In this document: positions 53,482 to 62,838 of the stretch, one piece after another
Numbering within the stretch: the stretch's first letter is position 1
Layout: every line of letters begins with the position of its first letter
DNA from: Okeania sp. SIO1I7
GTDB lineage: Bacteria > Cyanobacteriota > Cyanobacteriia > Cyanobacteriales > Microcoleaceae
Direction of reading: 5' to 3'
Length of the DNA stretch: 64,000 nucleotides
Assembly: GCA_010672585.1 (NCBI GenBank)
Contig: JAAHGF010000020.1
Coordinates: 62,001-126,000, forward strand
The notes under the pieces: model-generated
Seen by the model: the letters and a program-made list of their open reading frames with translations, nothing else
Databases searched by the model: none
What the model was told of the DNA's origin: nothing
Position numbers and translations under genes: made by a program

Positions 53482-54885
53482 TTAACTCAACTGTGCTTCT
53501 GTCACCCAGGCAGCATGAAAACCATAAGGAACTCGCTGCGGAATAATTACTCGCGCTACAGTTTCCCCACTCATATCTTGAGCATTCACTACCACCAACT
53601 CAGAAGTCTGAGTATTTTCATCATAAACATAAGTCACTAACCAACCATCATCTTCGTTACTAGCATTCAGTCGAGGAGCAAACACTGCCTCACCACTATA
53701 ACACCCTTTACCAAACTCATGGGTTTCTGACTTCCCTGTATCCAAGTCATATTTAATCAGAGCATCAAACAGAGGAAAATTTCCTGGTGCCATTCTTGCT
53801 GAATAACCATACCGCGTCTTTCGTCCTAATAATTCTTCATTGACACGGGGAAACTCAGAAGCTACATCATCCAACTTTTCCTCCTTGACAGCTCCCGTTT
53901 TTAGGTTAAACCGCCAACGATGTAAATAAGGAATATCACCATCAGGGAGGCGATCGCTATCATTAGTCACAAACACATTAGTAGAGTTCATCCGACAAGC
54001 AAGCAATACAACCTCATCTCCTTCCTCATAAGCATTGAGAGTATGCCAAACAAAACAAGCTGGAGTTTCAAACCAACGTACTTCGCCACTATCGCCATGT
54101 CGGGGAATAATTCCGAAGCGACTGGGTGTCTCTGACTCAAACATTAGTGGAAACTGACTTTTTTCTATTCTTTCTGGGCGAAAAGTCATCGGTAAATCGA
54201 AAAATATACTATAGTTTTCGGTAATGGCAAAGTCGTGCATCATTACTCCCACTGGCAAATCTATAGGTATTGTGCGTAGTAACTCTCCACTTGCAGAAAC
54301 AACGCCGTATTGTAAAAAGGGAGGTTGAGACATGGAGTACCCGAAAAACATCATTTCTCCTGTGACGACATCAACTTTAGGGTGCGCAGTAAAAGGAGAT
54401 TCAAGCTTGCTGTTAAAAGTCTGTTTGCCAATGGTATCTAACTCAGGTAATTTAATATGGTAGGGTGCACCCCCACCACCTTCCCACAGAGCATAGAAAT
54501 GACCAGCATGATAGACCAGAGCAGTGTTAGCTGTATTTGTATCTGTACCGTGGGGATTATCTGGTTGGGATGGCTCTAATAATCCTGGCCATACTGCTTT
54601 ACCTTCCTGGTTTTCTACCTGGAATTTGTTGGTGCGTACATAACGGTTGCAATAGGATGCTTTACCGTCTTTTATTCTTACTCCATGGAGCATTCCGTCG
54701 CCGTCAAACCAGTGATATTCACCGATCGGTTTAAATTGTGGGTTGGGGCCATTACGCACAAACATTCCTGAGAGATCGGGAGGTAGTTCCCCGATAACTT
54801 TGAGGTTTTCGGCGGTTATTTCTTCTGTAACGGGGGCGAAATTATTGGTTAAGAAAGGATTAAGGGTAGGAGTTGTTGCAGTCAT
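53482..54885 (-). CDS. Carotenoid oxygenase (apocarotenoid-cleaving, RPE65 family)
   Basis: A 467-residue member of the carotenoid cleavage oxygenase family, which cut carotenoids or apocarotenoids, often at the 15,15' bond in cyanobacteria. The four iron-binding His are in FTAHPKVD, VMMHDFAIT, FVWHTLNAYEE and YGFHAAWV. Typical segments include GMFVRNGPNPQF, YHWFDGDGMLHGV and ARVIIPQRVPYGFHAAWV. It is complete and unlinked to neighbours. The exact substrate cannot be told from the sequence. Confidence 0.93.
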   Translation of the reverse strand: MTATTPTLNPFLTNNFAPVTEEITAENLKVIGELPPDLSGMFVRNGPNPQFKPIGEYHWFDGDGMLHGVRIKDGKASYCNRYVRTNKFQVENQEGKAVWPGLLEPSQPDNPHGTDTNTANTALVYHAGHFYALWEGGGGAPYHIKLPELDTIGKQTFNSKLESPFTAHPKVDVVTGEMMFFGYSMSQPPFLQYGVVSASGELLRTIPIDLPVGVMMHDFAITENYSIFFDLPMTFRPERIEKSQFPLMFESETPSRFGIIPRHGDSGEVRWFETPACFVWHTLNAYEEGDEVVLLACRMNSTNVFVTNDSDRLPDGDIPYLHRWRFNLKTGAVKEEKLDDVASEFPRVNEELLGRKTRYGYSARMAPGNFPLFDALIKYDLDTGKSETHEFGKGCYSGEAVFAPRLNASNEDDGWLVTYVYDENTQTSELVVVNAQDMSGETVARVIIPQRVPYGFHAAWVTEAQLS

Positions 54886-55024
54886 AAATTTTTGATATTG
54901 GGAATTCTTAAGTTATTTTATAACAATTAGAGAAAATTGGTTATAATTTGTTGAGTTGTTGGTAGGTTTCAGAAGTCAGGAGAGAATATTTTTTTCAATT
55001 TTGTATCTTTGACCAGATAACAAA

Positions 55025-55795
55025 TCAAATTTTTCCTATTACAGTATAAAAACGATTTCCTCTATTTGCCCTGTTAGAACCAATCTCTGACTTTGCGATT
55101 TTGAGCAAATCCCATCCTAAAAGTTCCGCAGATTTTCTATGGTTTTGATGATAATTAAAGACATTAATATAAGGTGGTGAAGTAACAAAAAAGTCTATTT
55201 TATTATCTGAAATAGGGAGTAATCTTGCGTCAGATAAATAAGCTGTTATCTTTTTGTTTGAGTTAGGTAAACTTTCAATCAGTTTTACTAATTCATAAAA
55301 TTTGCTTTGAATCAACTCATTAGTAATGTTAGATTTTGCTCCATCAATTAAAATTATCAATATATCAAATATTGGCTTGGCATTTTCATCCATTTTATCC
55401 CTAATTTTTGAGACTTTTTCTTCTAAATATTCAACTTCTTTTTCATAGTCGAGTAATATTCTGATGGGAAACTCTTTGTCTAAATATTCTCTTACCTGAC
55501 TTAAAATTTCTTTTTTATGAGGTTGATTAATCAACTCATAAATTTTCCCAAAAATCCAAGCGACAGGATTAATATCACATCCATAAGCTTCTAGAGAAAA
55601 ATATCCAGCTTCTAATAAAACAGTTCCACTACCAGCAAAGGGATCGAGAACAACTGAATTTGGTAAACAATAAACTTTGAGAATAGTCTCAACTAACTCT
55701 GGAGAAAACTGACCCCTTCAGGTAAATAAATTACTTCTTTTTTTATTAGCAATATCTAGAAGTTTTTGGGAAATAGGTTGGTCAAATTCTTGCAA
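55025..55795 (-). pseudogene. Broken DNA methyltransferase (DPFxGSG / TSPPY type)
   Basis: The frame from TTG at 55795 (after AAGAGGA) reads LQEFDQPISQKLL...NLFT, TGA (55718-55720), then RGQFSPELVETILKVY, VVLDPFAGSGTVLLEAGYFS (SAM-binding), and at about residue 205 FFVTSPPYINVFNYH (catalytic TSPPY). In relatives a Trp is expected where the TGA stands (WxGQFSPEL). The end, NRFYTVIGKI, stops soon after the catalytic motif, so the C-terminus is also missing. It was probably an N4-cytosine or N6-adenine methyltransferase, perhaps once part of a restriction system. Confidence 0.82.
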
Positions 55796-56124
55796 CTATT
55801 ACTATCCTCTTGATTAAATATTAGTAGTCAGGTTGGCAAATATTGAGTAATTTAGTTTTTCATTTTGCCAAAGGAAACAGACTCTGAGTCTACACTATTT
55901 CTTCTGTTCGATATCATTGTATCATTTTTTATGATTATTCTCGCCTTTAAGCACGGTACACAACCTTAGCTTTAGCTACTGTCAGTAATTTTACTCGATT
56001 AACTTTGTTTTAGATAACCAGCAAAATTTTTCATATTATGTATAATCTCTATTGTCAATCAGAAATAGAATGATTTAAACTATATTAGTGTACAAAAAAA
56101 TCTCAAATAATCCAGGATTGTACG
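55796..56124. other. Intergenic stretch
   Basis: A 329-bp AT-rich stretch. No repeat element or gene is recognised. Confidence 0.45.
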
Positions 56125-56736
56125 ATGGGAAAAAAATGTGAATCACTTAAAAAAAATACTGCTACTTCTGGCTACAAAAATTATAAAAGTGTTAATCAAT
56201 TTCCTCTACATATCCAAAAGCTAAAACGGAATGAGCTAGAAGCACAGTATCAAGAATTACGCCAGAATTATAAAAGTTTATTATTGAGTAGGTCGCAGTT
56301 AGTTAGAGGTAGAAAAGAAGAGAGAGAAAAATTTTTAAAGCTCAAAGATAACTTAAATAAATCTTTAAAAGTAATTGAGCAATATAAGTTAGAAAAGCAG
56401 AAATTAAGACAAGCATTATCCCATAGTGTTGAGACAAATACTAGATTACAACAAAAGGGAGATGAACTAACTAACCAAGTAGACAACTTAACAATTCAAT
56501 TGCAGGCAACAAAGAAATTAATAACTGATTTTGAATCTGTTTATGAAAATATTGAGAAAAACAAAAACGTCATGTCAGGATTGGATCATTTTAGAGCTAT
56601 AATGAAAGCTGCTAACAGACTTTTAAATACTGATATTAAAGATTTAATACCTATGAAATCAGCACAACCAAATCTAGTAAGTTGGGAAGAAGAAAGTACA
56701 GCTAACATTGGTCGTCAACTACTAGAAAATAAATAG
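56125..56736 (+). CDS. Coiled-coil protein, first of a two-gene unit
   Basis: A 203-residue protein with a long coiled coil (residues about 35-140: KRNELEAQYQELRQNYKSLL, LKDNLNKSLKVIEQYKLEK, LTNQVDNLTIQLQATKKLI). The rest is basic or disordered. It has no membrane segment and no family I recognise. The next gene starts 9 bp downstream and also codes for a coiled-coil protein, so they are likely an operon and may interact. A structural or cytoskeletal role is possible but unsupported. Confidence 0.72.
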   Translation: MGKKCESLKKNTATSGYKNYKSVNQFPLHIQKLKRNELEAQYQELRQNYKSLLLSRSQLVRGRKEEREKFLKLKDNLNKSLKVIEQYKLEKQKLRQALSHSVETNTRLQQKGDELTNQVDNLTIQLQATKKLITDFESVYENIEKNKNVMSGLDHFRAIMKAANRLLNTDIKDLIPMKSAQPNLVSWEEESTANIGRQLLENK

Positions 56737-56745
56737 AAAAAGAAT

Positions 56746-57279
56746 ATGGGTAAACTAACAGAATCACTTCAAGAAACTACTCAGCAGCTTAAAAACATAA
56801 AAAAGGGTATTAACCAAATGCAATTACTCGGTGATGAACTAACCGAAAATTCTTTTATGATTGCTGAAACTGCTCTGAAAGTTGGTTACAATTATGCTCA
56901 AAGTGAGATAGATTACACAACTACTAATTTAGTTGAATCTCAAGCTCAACTTCCATCTTTTAATGTTTTGGATCGGGAACTACTCAAAGAAGCAAATAAT
57001 TGGACAGAAAAATCTTTAAAGGCACGTTTCAAAAATTGTAATGCTGCATATAAACATCTCAAAGATGCTCATGGTATTAAACTTAGTAGTCGCAGTTGGA
57101 AACAAGTTGTTACAGCATTTAATAATGGTGCTAATAAGAAAACAGAAACAGGAATAGAACCTGAAGAGCAAGACTTAAAACAACAAGTAAAATTTCTAGA
57201 GAAAAGAATTATAACTTTAGAAAATCAACTTAAAGAACAAGGTCTGTTGATACAGCAATTAATAAGTCAGTTAAAGTAA
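56746..57279 (+). CDS. Coiled-coil hypothetical protein, second of the pair
   Basis: A 177-residue protein. The N-terminus is helical (SLQETTQQLKNIKKGINQMQ), the middle has LDRELLKEANNWTEKSLKARFKNCNAAY, and residues 145-177 form a leucine-zipper-like coil (QQVKFLEKRIITLENQLKEQ). It follows the preceding gene by 9 bp. The short middle segment AAYKHLKDAHGIKLSSRSWK looks like a nucleic-acid-binding or plasmid-type helix, but I cannot assign it. Confidence 0.72.
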   Translation: MGKLTESLQETTQQLKNIKKGINQMQLLGDELTENSFMIAETALKVGYNYAQSEIDYTTTNLVESQAQLPSFNVLDRELLKEANNWTEKSLKARFKNCNAAYKHLKDAHGIKLSSRSWKQVVTAFNNGANKKTETGIEPEEQDLKQQVKFLEKRIITLENQLKEQGLLIQQLISQLK

Positions 57280-57379
57280 TTTTTTAATAATTTCATCAAG
57301 CAAAAAACCAGGAATTAAGGGGAGATTATTTTCACCCCACACTTCATTTATTCAGACAAAACTTACCACTAATAAAAAA

Positions 57380-58429
57380 CTAAATATCAAAATATTGATG
57401 AGTCAAAAAAGGCACTTCAACTACTTCCCCTTCCACATCTCCTACTTGTACTTTTAAACCCGCTCCCCCTGCTTTTGTTCTGATATAAACTAAACCAAAA
57501 TAACCATCATTAGTTTCTGTAAAACTTGTTAATTTCCCAATTTTTTCTTCCCCAACTTGTACGACATTTCCTAATTCTGCTTTCCCATTTAAACGCACTC
57601 CCCAAAGTCTTTGTTTTACACCTTTATATGTATTTAAACGAGCAATAGTTTCTTGACCAATGTAACAACCTTTCTCAAAAGAAATAGTATTCCATAAACC
57701 TGCCTCCAGGGGGTTATAGTCATCTGTAAGTTCATAGTCTGGCGCGGGACGACCTTGCTCTATTCTCAGTTGTTGCCACAGGCGATCGCCCATAGGTACT
57801 ACTCCTGCTTCTGTTAACATTTGCCAAACTTTAGCAGCATTGTTTACAGGAACTATCAAAGTGCATCCCTCTGTTGCCAACCCACTACCAACAGTAAAGC
57901 GAACTTCTACATCTTTGAGACTTATTAACTGGTGACTACCGTGGGGTGTATCTGGAAGAGTTATCCCTGATAATTTGGCGATCAAGTTTTTGCTTTCTGG
58001 TCCAATGAGACTAAATATGGCGTATTCGCTACTAATATCTTTCACTTCTACCTTATCCATCGGGAATAGATAACGGTCAAACCACTCTATTAAATGTTGA
58101 CAACGGGTGGGGGAGACTAACAATAAAACAGCATCTTCTGTAACATAAGCTGTTACTAAGTCAATAGTCCGAGCAGTGGGGGTGACGAAAACTGTTTCAC
58201 AACCTTCACCTGGTTTGAGAATATTGAAATTATTTGTACTTTGGTTGTGTAGAAACCTGAGACGGTCATCATCGGAAATGTGTATTAGTCCCCAATGAGA
58301 GCGATCGCATACAGCTACTCCCTGTTTTGTTGCTTCTATTGCTTGAGTATTATTACCAAAACTAACTGGAATTGAGTCTTGAAAAGTTGCACCATTAGAT
58401 GTTTGAATATTCTGTAATTCTTGGTTCAT
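57380..58429 (-). CDS. ygfZ: YgfZ/GcvT-like folate-binding protein
   Basis: A 349-residue protein of the YgfZ family, folate-dependent helpers of iron-sulfur enzymes (such as MiaB). The signature K-G-C-Y-x-G-Q-E is present in FEKGCYIGQETIARLNTYKG, with the essential Cys. The GcvT-like N-terminal half (VAVCDRSHWGLIHISDDDRL, FLHNQSTNNFN) is typical. It is single-copy and unlinked. Confidence is high for the family, moderate for the symbol. Confidence 0.9.
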   Translation of the reverse strand: MNQELQNIQTSNGATFQDSIPVSFGNNTQAIEATKQGVAVCDRSHWGLIHISDDDRLRFLHNQSTNNFNILKPGEGCETVFVTPTARTIDLVTAYVTEDAVLLLVSPTRCQHLIEWFDRYLFPMDKVEVKDISSEYAIFSLIGPESKNLIAKLSGITLPDTPHGSHQLISLKDVEVRFTVGSGLATEGCTLIVPVNNAAKVWQMLTEAGVVPMGDRLWQQLRIEQGRPAPDYELTDDYNPLEAGLWNTISFEKGCYIGQETIARLNTYKGVKQRLWGVRLNGKAELGNVVQVGEEKIGKLTSFTETNDGYFGLVYIRTKAGGAGLKVQVGDVEGEVVEVPFLTHQYFDI

Positions 58430-59061
58430 AATTATAATTTTTGCTGTTGATTTTTACCGAAAAATTGTGGTTTAAAGCCGACCCTTTTAAGGGGATAATA
58501 AGCGGTCGTTAGCGGAGCTTCCCGTAGGGTGGGATGGATGGGTTTCCTAACCATATCCAATCGACCAAGAGAAGAAAAAATTTCATTATTAGTCAATCCT
58601 ATCCGTTTTCAAGGAGAGGTAATTATTAATTATTAATTATTAATTATTAATTATTAATTATGGAATTAATACACATCTGGTTAAAAAGATATAGACTTTT
58701 TGTAAAAGTAGGGAATAGGGAATAGGGAATAGGGAATAGGTAAGATATTTTTAGGAAAAAAACACGGAAAATGATTCTTTGAGTTATTACACTCTAGTTT
58801 ATAGCAAATAAAGGTCTAGTTGATTTTCTGGAGATATCTAATACAAATAGTTATTTTGTTCTGAGAAAATGGGCGTTAGTGATTTGAGGTATGATATCTG
58901 TCCGGATCAGAGCGCGATAGAACTTCGTTCCGCTTACGCAACCAAAAAACTTTCTCCTTATACTCTTCTTTCTTCCCTCCTGAATCCTGAATCCTGAGTT
59001 CTGACTCCTAAGTAATTAAGATTAATATCATACACTAATTCCGCAACGCCAGAAAATCTAT
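58430..59061. other. Intergenic stretch with repeats
   Basis: Contains CGTTAGCGGAGC repeat sequence near 58508, AATTATT heptamers (58621-58661), AGGGAAT heptamers (58712-58740) and the third GGCGTTGCTGA-family element (58872-59050). No gene is seen. Confidence 0.55.
58864..59058. mobile_element. Miniature inverted-repeat element, GGCGTTGCTGA family, copy 3 (diverged)
   Basis: The element at 58872-59050 begins GGCGTTAGTGATTTGAGGTATGATA and ends ATCATACACTAATTCCGCAACGCC. The flanks AGAAAATG and AGAAAATC are a near-perfect 8-bp target duplication. Inside are GAACTTCGTTCCGC and CTTCCCTCCTGA repeats. Confidence 0.6.
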
Positions 59062-59445
59062 CTATACTGTTGGTAAATCAGCCATCATATTCTCTACCAC
59101 TTTCAGAGCTTTTTCGTCAAGATGCTCCCAATTAACATTTCCTTCATCGTTGAGTAAGCTAGTATCAACTTCAACTTCTACTGTTTGTTCAGCAGTATGA
59201 GTAGAATGATAATTACTAAAACAAACTTGATAGCAAAGTTCCCAGATATCAATACTAACTTTTTGGTCTTTATATTCTAAATCTAATCTATACCCTGGAA
59301 TTGGTGTTTCTACTTCTTGATAATCTCCTTGCCAAACAGAATTATCTAGTTTTTTGCGAATATGATCTAATAATCTGATGAAAGCAGGTTGCATTAGTAG
59401 TTCAGCTTGTCTCCAGGCAGTAATGTTATTAATTTTAGGCTTCAT
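59062..59445 (-). CDS. Hypothetical protein
   Basis: A 127-residue acidic, soluble protein with NITAWRQAELLMQPAFIRLLDHIRKKL at its helical start and YHSTHTAEQTVEVEVDTSLL later. I believe it is a conserved cyanobacterial family without known function. Its stop lies 11 bp beyond the end of the copy 3 miniature element. No operon partner. Confidence 0.65.
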   Translation of the reverse strand: MKPKINNITAWRQAELLMQPAFIRLLDHIRKKLDNSVWQGDYQEVETPIPGYRLDLEYKDQKVSIDIWELCYQVCFSNYHSTHTAEQTVEVEVDTSLLNDEGNVNWEHLDEKALKVVENMMADLPTV

Positions 59446-59621
59446 TTAATTTCATTCAGAAACATTAGACTTCTTGCAGAAGTCAGGGAATAGGGAATAG
59501 GAAATAGGGAGATGAAATTGTTTATTTCATATCTTGAATTGGTTTAATTAAAACTTTTGCAAGAGGTCTATTCATTAATATAATATTTATTGGGAATAAT
59601 TATTCACATTTTGTCAATATC

Positions 59622-59713
59622 AGGACTTACCCATGAGGTAGGAAAAACTAGGACTTGAGATTGCTTCCCTATGGGTCGCTTCGGACGGAAATAGGTTGAG
59701 GTGCGTAAATCCT
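59622..59713. mobile_element. Miniature inverted-repeat element, AGGACTTACGCA family, diverged copy
   Basis: Begins AGGACTTACCCATGAGG and ends GGTGCGTAAATCCT. The interior GATTGCTTCCCTATGGGTCGCTTCGG differs from the other copies. It stands 10 bp before the next copy. Confidence 0.5.
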
Positions 59714-59723
59714 AAATATTCTC

Positions 59724-59830
59724 AGGACTTACGCACCAGACTCTACATATAGCAAGGGTGAATACCATTCACCCTTACAAATGGTGCTTTAAAAGTCAAT
59801 TTGCGTAAAAAGTCAATTTGCGTAAGTCCT
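59724..59830. mobile_element. Miniature inverted-repeat element, AGGACTTACGCA family, copy 4
   Basis: Shares most of its interior with copy 1 at 10388 (GACTCTACATATAGC, AAATGGTGCTTTAAAAGTCAA). It is 18 bp longer because TCAATTTGCGTAA is duplicated near the right end. Confidence 0.7.
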
Positions 59831-60110
59831 ATATTCTATTATTGTTGACAACTAAGTGACATTAACCATTGTCAACTTTTGTCTTGCTTGAAAAGAAAAA
59901 TGCCGAGTTGTTTGATGATACCAATTCCCTAGAAGAAGGTAGTAGGTGATAGAAGGATGAAGGAGAAAGCAATCATATAAACTTTTCCATCAATACTATA
60001 CTATCTCACTTTTGACTTTTTATTTTTGACTTTTGGCTTACTCAAACTGGGTACTCAATTATGTTATTCTTAATTATTAATTAACATTGAATTGCTAAAA
60101 TTAAAGAGTA

Positions 60111-61118
60111 ATGGTTAAACAGCGCGTACTCTCTGGAGTTCAACCAACTGGAAACCTTCATATTGGAAATTATTTAGGTGCTATTCGCAACTGGGTGGAG
60201 GGTCAAAAAGAATATGATAATTTTTTCTGTGTAGTAGACTTACACGCTATTACAGTACCACACAATCCAGCCACACTAACTACAGATACTTACACTATTG
60301 CAGCCTTATATTTAGCTTGTGGTATAGACCTGGATTATTCTACCATATTCGTACAATCTCACATTCCAGCTCATAGTGAATTGACATGGTTACTGAATTG
60401 TATTACTCCACTGAATTGGTTGACAGATATGATCCAATTTAAGGAGAAAGCAGTTAAGCAGGGAGAAAATGTTGGGACAGGTTTATTAGATTATCCAGTT
60501 TTGATGGCTGCAGATATTCTACTTTATGATGCAGATAAAGTTCCTGTGGGAGAAGACCAAAAACAACATTTGGAGCTTACCCGCGATATTGCAGTTAGAT
60601 TTAATCATCAGTTTGGTAAGGAAGAAAAGATACTAAAATTACCACAACCTTTGATTAGAAAAGAGGGTGCGCGGGTAATGAGTTTGGCAGATGGTACTAG
60701 CAAAATGTCTAAATCTGACCCTTCAGAATTGAGTAGAATTAGTTTATTAGACCCACCGGATGTAATTACAAAAAAAATTAAACGTTGCAAAACAGACCCA
60801 GTTAAGGGTTTAGAGTTTGATAATCCTGAACGACCTGAATGCAATAATTTATTAACCCTTTATAGATTATTTTCAGACAAAACAAAACAAGAAGTAGCAG
60901 TAGAATGTCAGGATATGGGATGGGGACAATTTAAACCTTTATTAACTGAGGCAACTATTGAAGCTTTGAAACCAATTCAAACAAAATATAAGGAAGTAAT
61001 GGACGATAAAGGTTATTTAGAATCTGTTTTATCCGAAGGTAGACAAAAAGCAGGAGGAGTTGCTAATCAAACTTTAGCAAGAGTTAAAGCAGCTTTAGGT
61101 TATTCTGTGCCAATTTAA
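60111..61118 (+). CDS. trpS: Tryptophan-tRNA ligase
   Basis: A 335-residue class I aminoacyl-tRNA synthetase that charges tRNA-Trp. It shows the HIGH-type motif HIGN in QPTGNLHIGNYLGAI and the KMSKS motif SKMSKSD (about residue 200), plus PVGEDQKQHLELTRD and VMSLADGTSKMS, typical of bacterial TrpRS. Length is normal. It is the clearest housekeeping gene here. No attenuator or T-box was seen upstream. Confidence 0.97.
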   Translation: MVKQRVLSGVQPTGNLHIGNYLGAIRNWVEGQKEYDNFFCVVDLHAITVPHNPATLTTDTYTIAALYLACGIDLDYSTIFVQSHIPAHSELTWLLNCITPLNWLTDMIQFKEKAVKQGENVGTGLLDYPVLMAADILLYDADKVPVGEDQKQHLELTRDIAVRFNHQFGKEEKILKLPQPLIRKEGARVMSLADGTSKMSKSDPSELSRISLLDPPDVITKKIKRCKTDPVKGLEFDNPERPECNNLLTLYRLFSDKTKQEVAVECQDMGWGQFKPLLTEATIEALKPIQTKYKEVMDDKGYLESVLSEGRQKAGGVANQTLARVKAALGYSVPI

Positions 61119-61546
61119 TAGAAAATAGTTAGTAGTTAACTACTCAGATAAAGTTCAAATTAATAACTTATTTATTTTTCTCAATCACAATTATCCTCAA
61201 CTGAAGTTACGTGGATTCACTTAATTGAAAAAGTTATTTGAAAGTTGGATAATTATGTGTAAATTCAAAGTGAAATTATAATTTGTTTGGGAAGCACGCA
61301 AATTGACCTTTAAAGTAGAAAAAGTAGAATCTGTAGGGAGGAATAGAATTCGCACTAGCTATCTTTAGAGTCCCTGCGCAAGTCCTGTTGTTAACGATCA
61401 ACAAAAATGATATTTGCTATTACCATTGCATATTCTGAAATTTCCGTCGTTAATAAAAGTAAATAATAGTTAGTTAGATAAAGATTTTTCTTCTATCGAA
61501 TAGTCTGAAAAAATTAACAACTTAACCACAACTAAGTAATAAATAA
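61119..61546. other. Intergenic stretch
   Basis: A 428-bp AT-rich stretch. A degenerate AGGACTTGCGCA-type end (near 61376) is visible. No gene. Confidence 0.45.
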
Positions 61547-62431
61547 ATGAATAGATTTCGTAATGCAGTAAAATCGGGAGAATTTTTAGTAACTGCTGAA
61601 GTAGCACCACCAAAGGGAGCTGACCCCACTCACATGATCGAGATGGCCTCAACACTAAAAGGTCGGGTTCATGCTGTTAATGTCACAGATGGCAGTCGTG
61701 CTGTTTTGAGAATGTCTTCATTGGCAGCCTCAATTATCTTAAAAAATAATGGCATAGAGCCAATATGTCAAGTAGCTTGTCGCGATCGCAACCGTATTGG
61801 GTTACAAGCGGATCTAATGGGAGCTTCAGCATTAGGACTTAATAATATTTTAGCTCTTACTGGCGACCCTGTAAAGGCAGGCGATCATAAAGACGCTAGG
61901 AGTGTATTTGATATGGAGTCAGTACGTTTATTACAAATGATTGCTAAATTAAACCAAGGGATAGATTGGAATGAGAAAGCTTTACCAGATGGAGCTACAG
62001 ATTTATTTGTAGGTGCTGCGGTAGACCCTCAGTCCCCTAGTTGGTCTGGATTAAAAAAACGATTTGAGCGGAAATTATTAGCAGGATGTCAATTTTTTCA
62101 AAGTCAATTAATTTCTGATTTTGATAAGTTAGAAAAGTTTATGAATCAAATTGCAGTTGAGAGTAATAAGCCAATTTTAGCTGGAATATTTTTACTCAAA
62201 TCTGCCAAAAATGCTGCTTTTATTAATAAGTATGTGCCTGGAGTTGATATACCAGAACATATTATTAATCGTTTGGCAAAAGCTGAAAAACCTTTAGAGG
62301 AAGGAATTAAAATTGCTGCCGAACAAGTACAAATTGCTAGTAATATTTGTCACGGAGTTCATTTGATGGCAATTAAGCGAGAAGATTTAATTCCTAGAAT
62401 ATTAGATATGGCTGAGATTTCTCCTATTTAA
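61547..62431 (+). CDS. Methylenetetrahydrofolate reductase family protein
   Basis: A 294-residue MetF-family TIM-barrel flavoprotein; typical MetF reduces 5,10-methylenetetrahydrofolate to 5-methyl-THF for methionine synthesis. The segments VTAEVAPPKGADPTHMI, VTDGSRAVLRMSSLAAS, ALTGDPVKAGDHKDARSVFD and FVGAAVDPQ match the short MetF-like form common in bacteria, somewhat different from E. coli MetF. It may serve methylene-THF or related folate chemistry. No riboswitch was seen upstream, and the gene is directly followed by a GGAAGAA array. Confidence 0.88.
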   Translation: MNRFRNAVKSGEFLVTAEVAPPKGADPTHMIEMASTLKGRVHAVNVTDGSRAVLRMSSLAASIILKNNGIEPICQVACRDRNRIGLQADLMGASALGLNNILALTGDPVKAGDHKDARSVFDMESVRLLQMIAKLNQGIDWNEKALPDGATDLFVGAAVDPQSPSWSGLKKRFERKLLAGCQFFQSQLISDFDKLEKFMNQIAVESNKPILAGIFLLKSAKNAAFINKYVPGVDIPEHIINRLAKAEKPLEEGIKIAAEQVQIASNICHGVHLMAIKREDLIPRILDMAEISPI

Positions 62432-62514
62432 GGAAGAAGGAAGAAGGAAGAAGGAAGAAGGAAGAAGGAAGAAGGAAGAAGGAAGAAGGAAGAAGGAGGA
62501 AGGAGGAAGGAAGG
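62432..62514. repeat. GGAAGAA heptamer array
   Basis: About eleven copies of GGAAGAA begin directly after the stop codon of the MetF-family gene. Similar arrays are at 11679-11782 and 22941-22981. Confidence 0.8.
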
Positions 62515-62838
62515 ACTGAAAAATATGGCGTTTTCATAGAAGAAGGAAGAAGGAAGGACTAAAAAATATGGTTTTGCCTGAGTTTTAAGCTTTTAATACA
62601 GTAGATTCCATCAAGGGTAAGGTACACTCATAGCGGGTAAGATGCCTGCACTTGTTTGTACCAGGTCTGTGGAAACAAAGCTACAAAATTCGCTATTGCC
62701 ATAATACAGAGCTTTTCAAATTGATGAGCCACATTGCCACAACAAAAATCGTGTAGGGGCGAAGGGCCCTTCGCCCCTACTGTGGTCTACCCAAATGAAA
62801 ACCGCTGATAACTGATAACTGATAACTGATAACTGAAT
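62515..62838. other. Intergenic stretch with miniature element
   Basis: Holds the second GCGGTTTTCA-family element (62710-62806) followed by TGATAAC heptamers (62805-62834). No gene is seen. Confidence 0.5.
62710..62806. mobile_element. Miniature inverted-repeat element, GCGGTTTTCA family, copy 2
   Basis: Similar to 22252-22348: AGCTTTTCAAATTGATGAGCC at one end, GTGGTCTACCCAAATGAAAA at the other, with GTAGGGGCGAAGGGCCCTTCG as a central hairpin. Confidence 0.65.

Larger units (their letters stand above)
59446..60110. other. Intergenic stretch with two tandem miniature elements
   Basis: Contains AGGGAAT heptamers (near 59487), two AGGACTTACGCA-family elements back to back (59622-59713 and 59724-59830) and ACTTTTGACTTTT-type repeats before trpS. 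No gene is seen. Confidence 0.55.
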
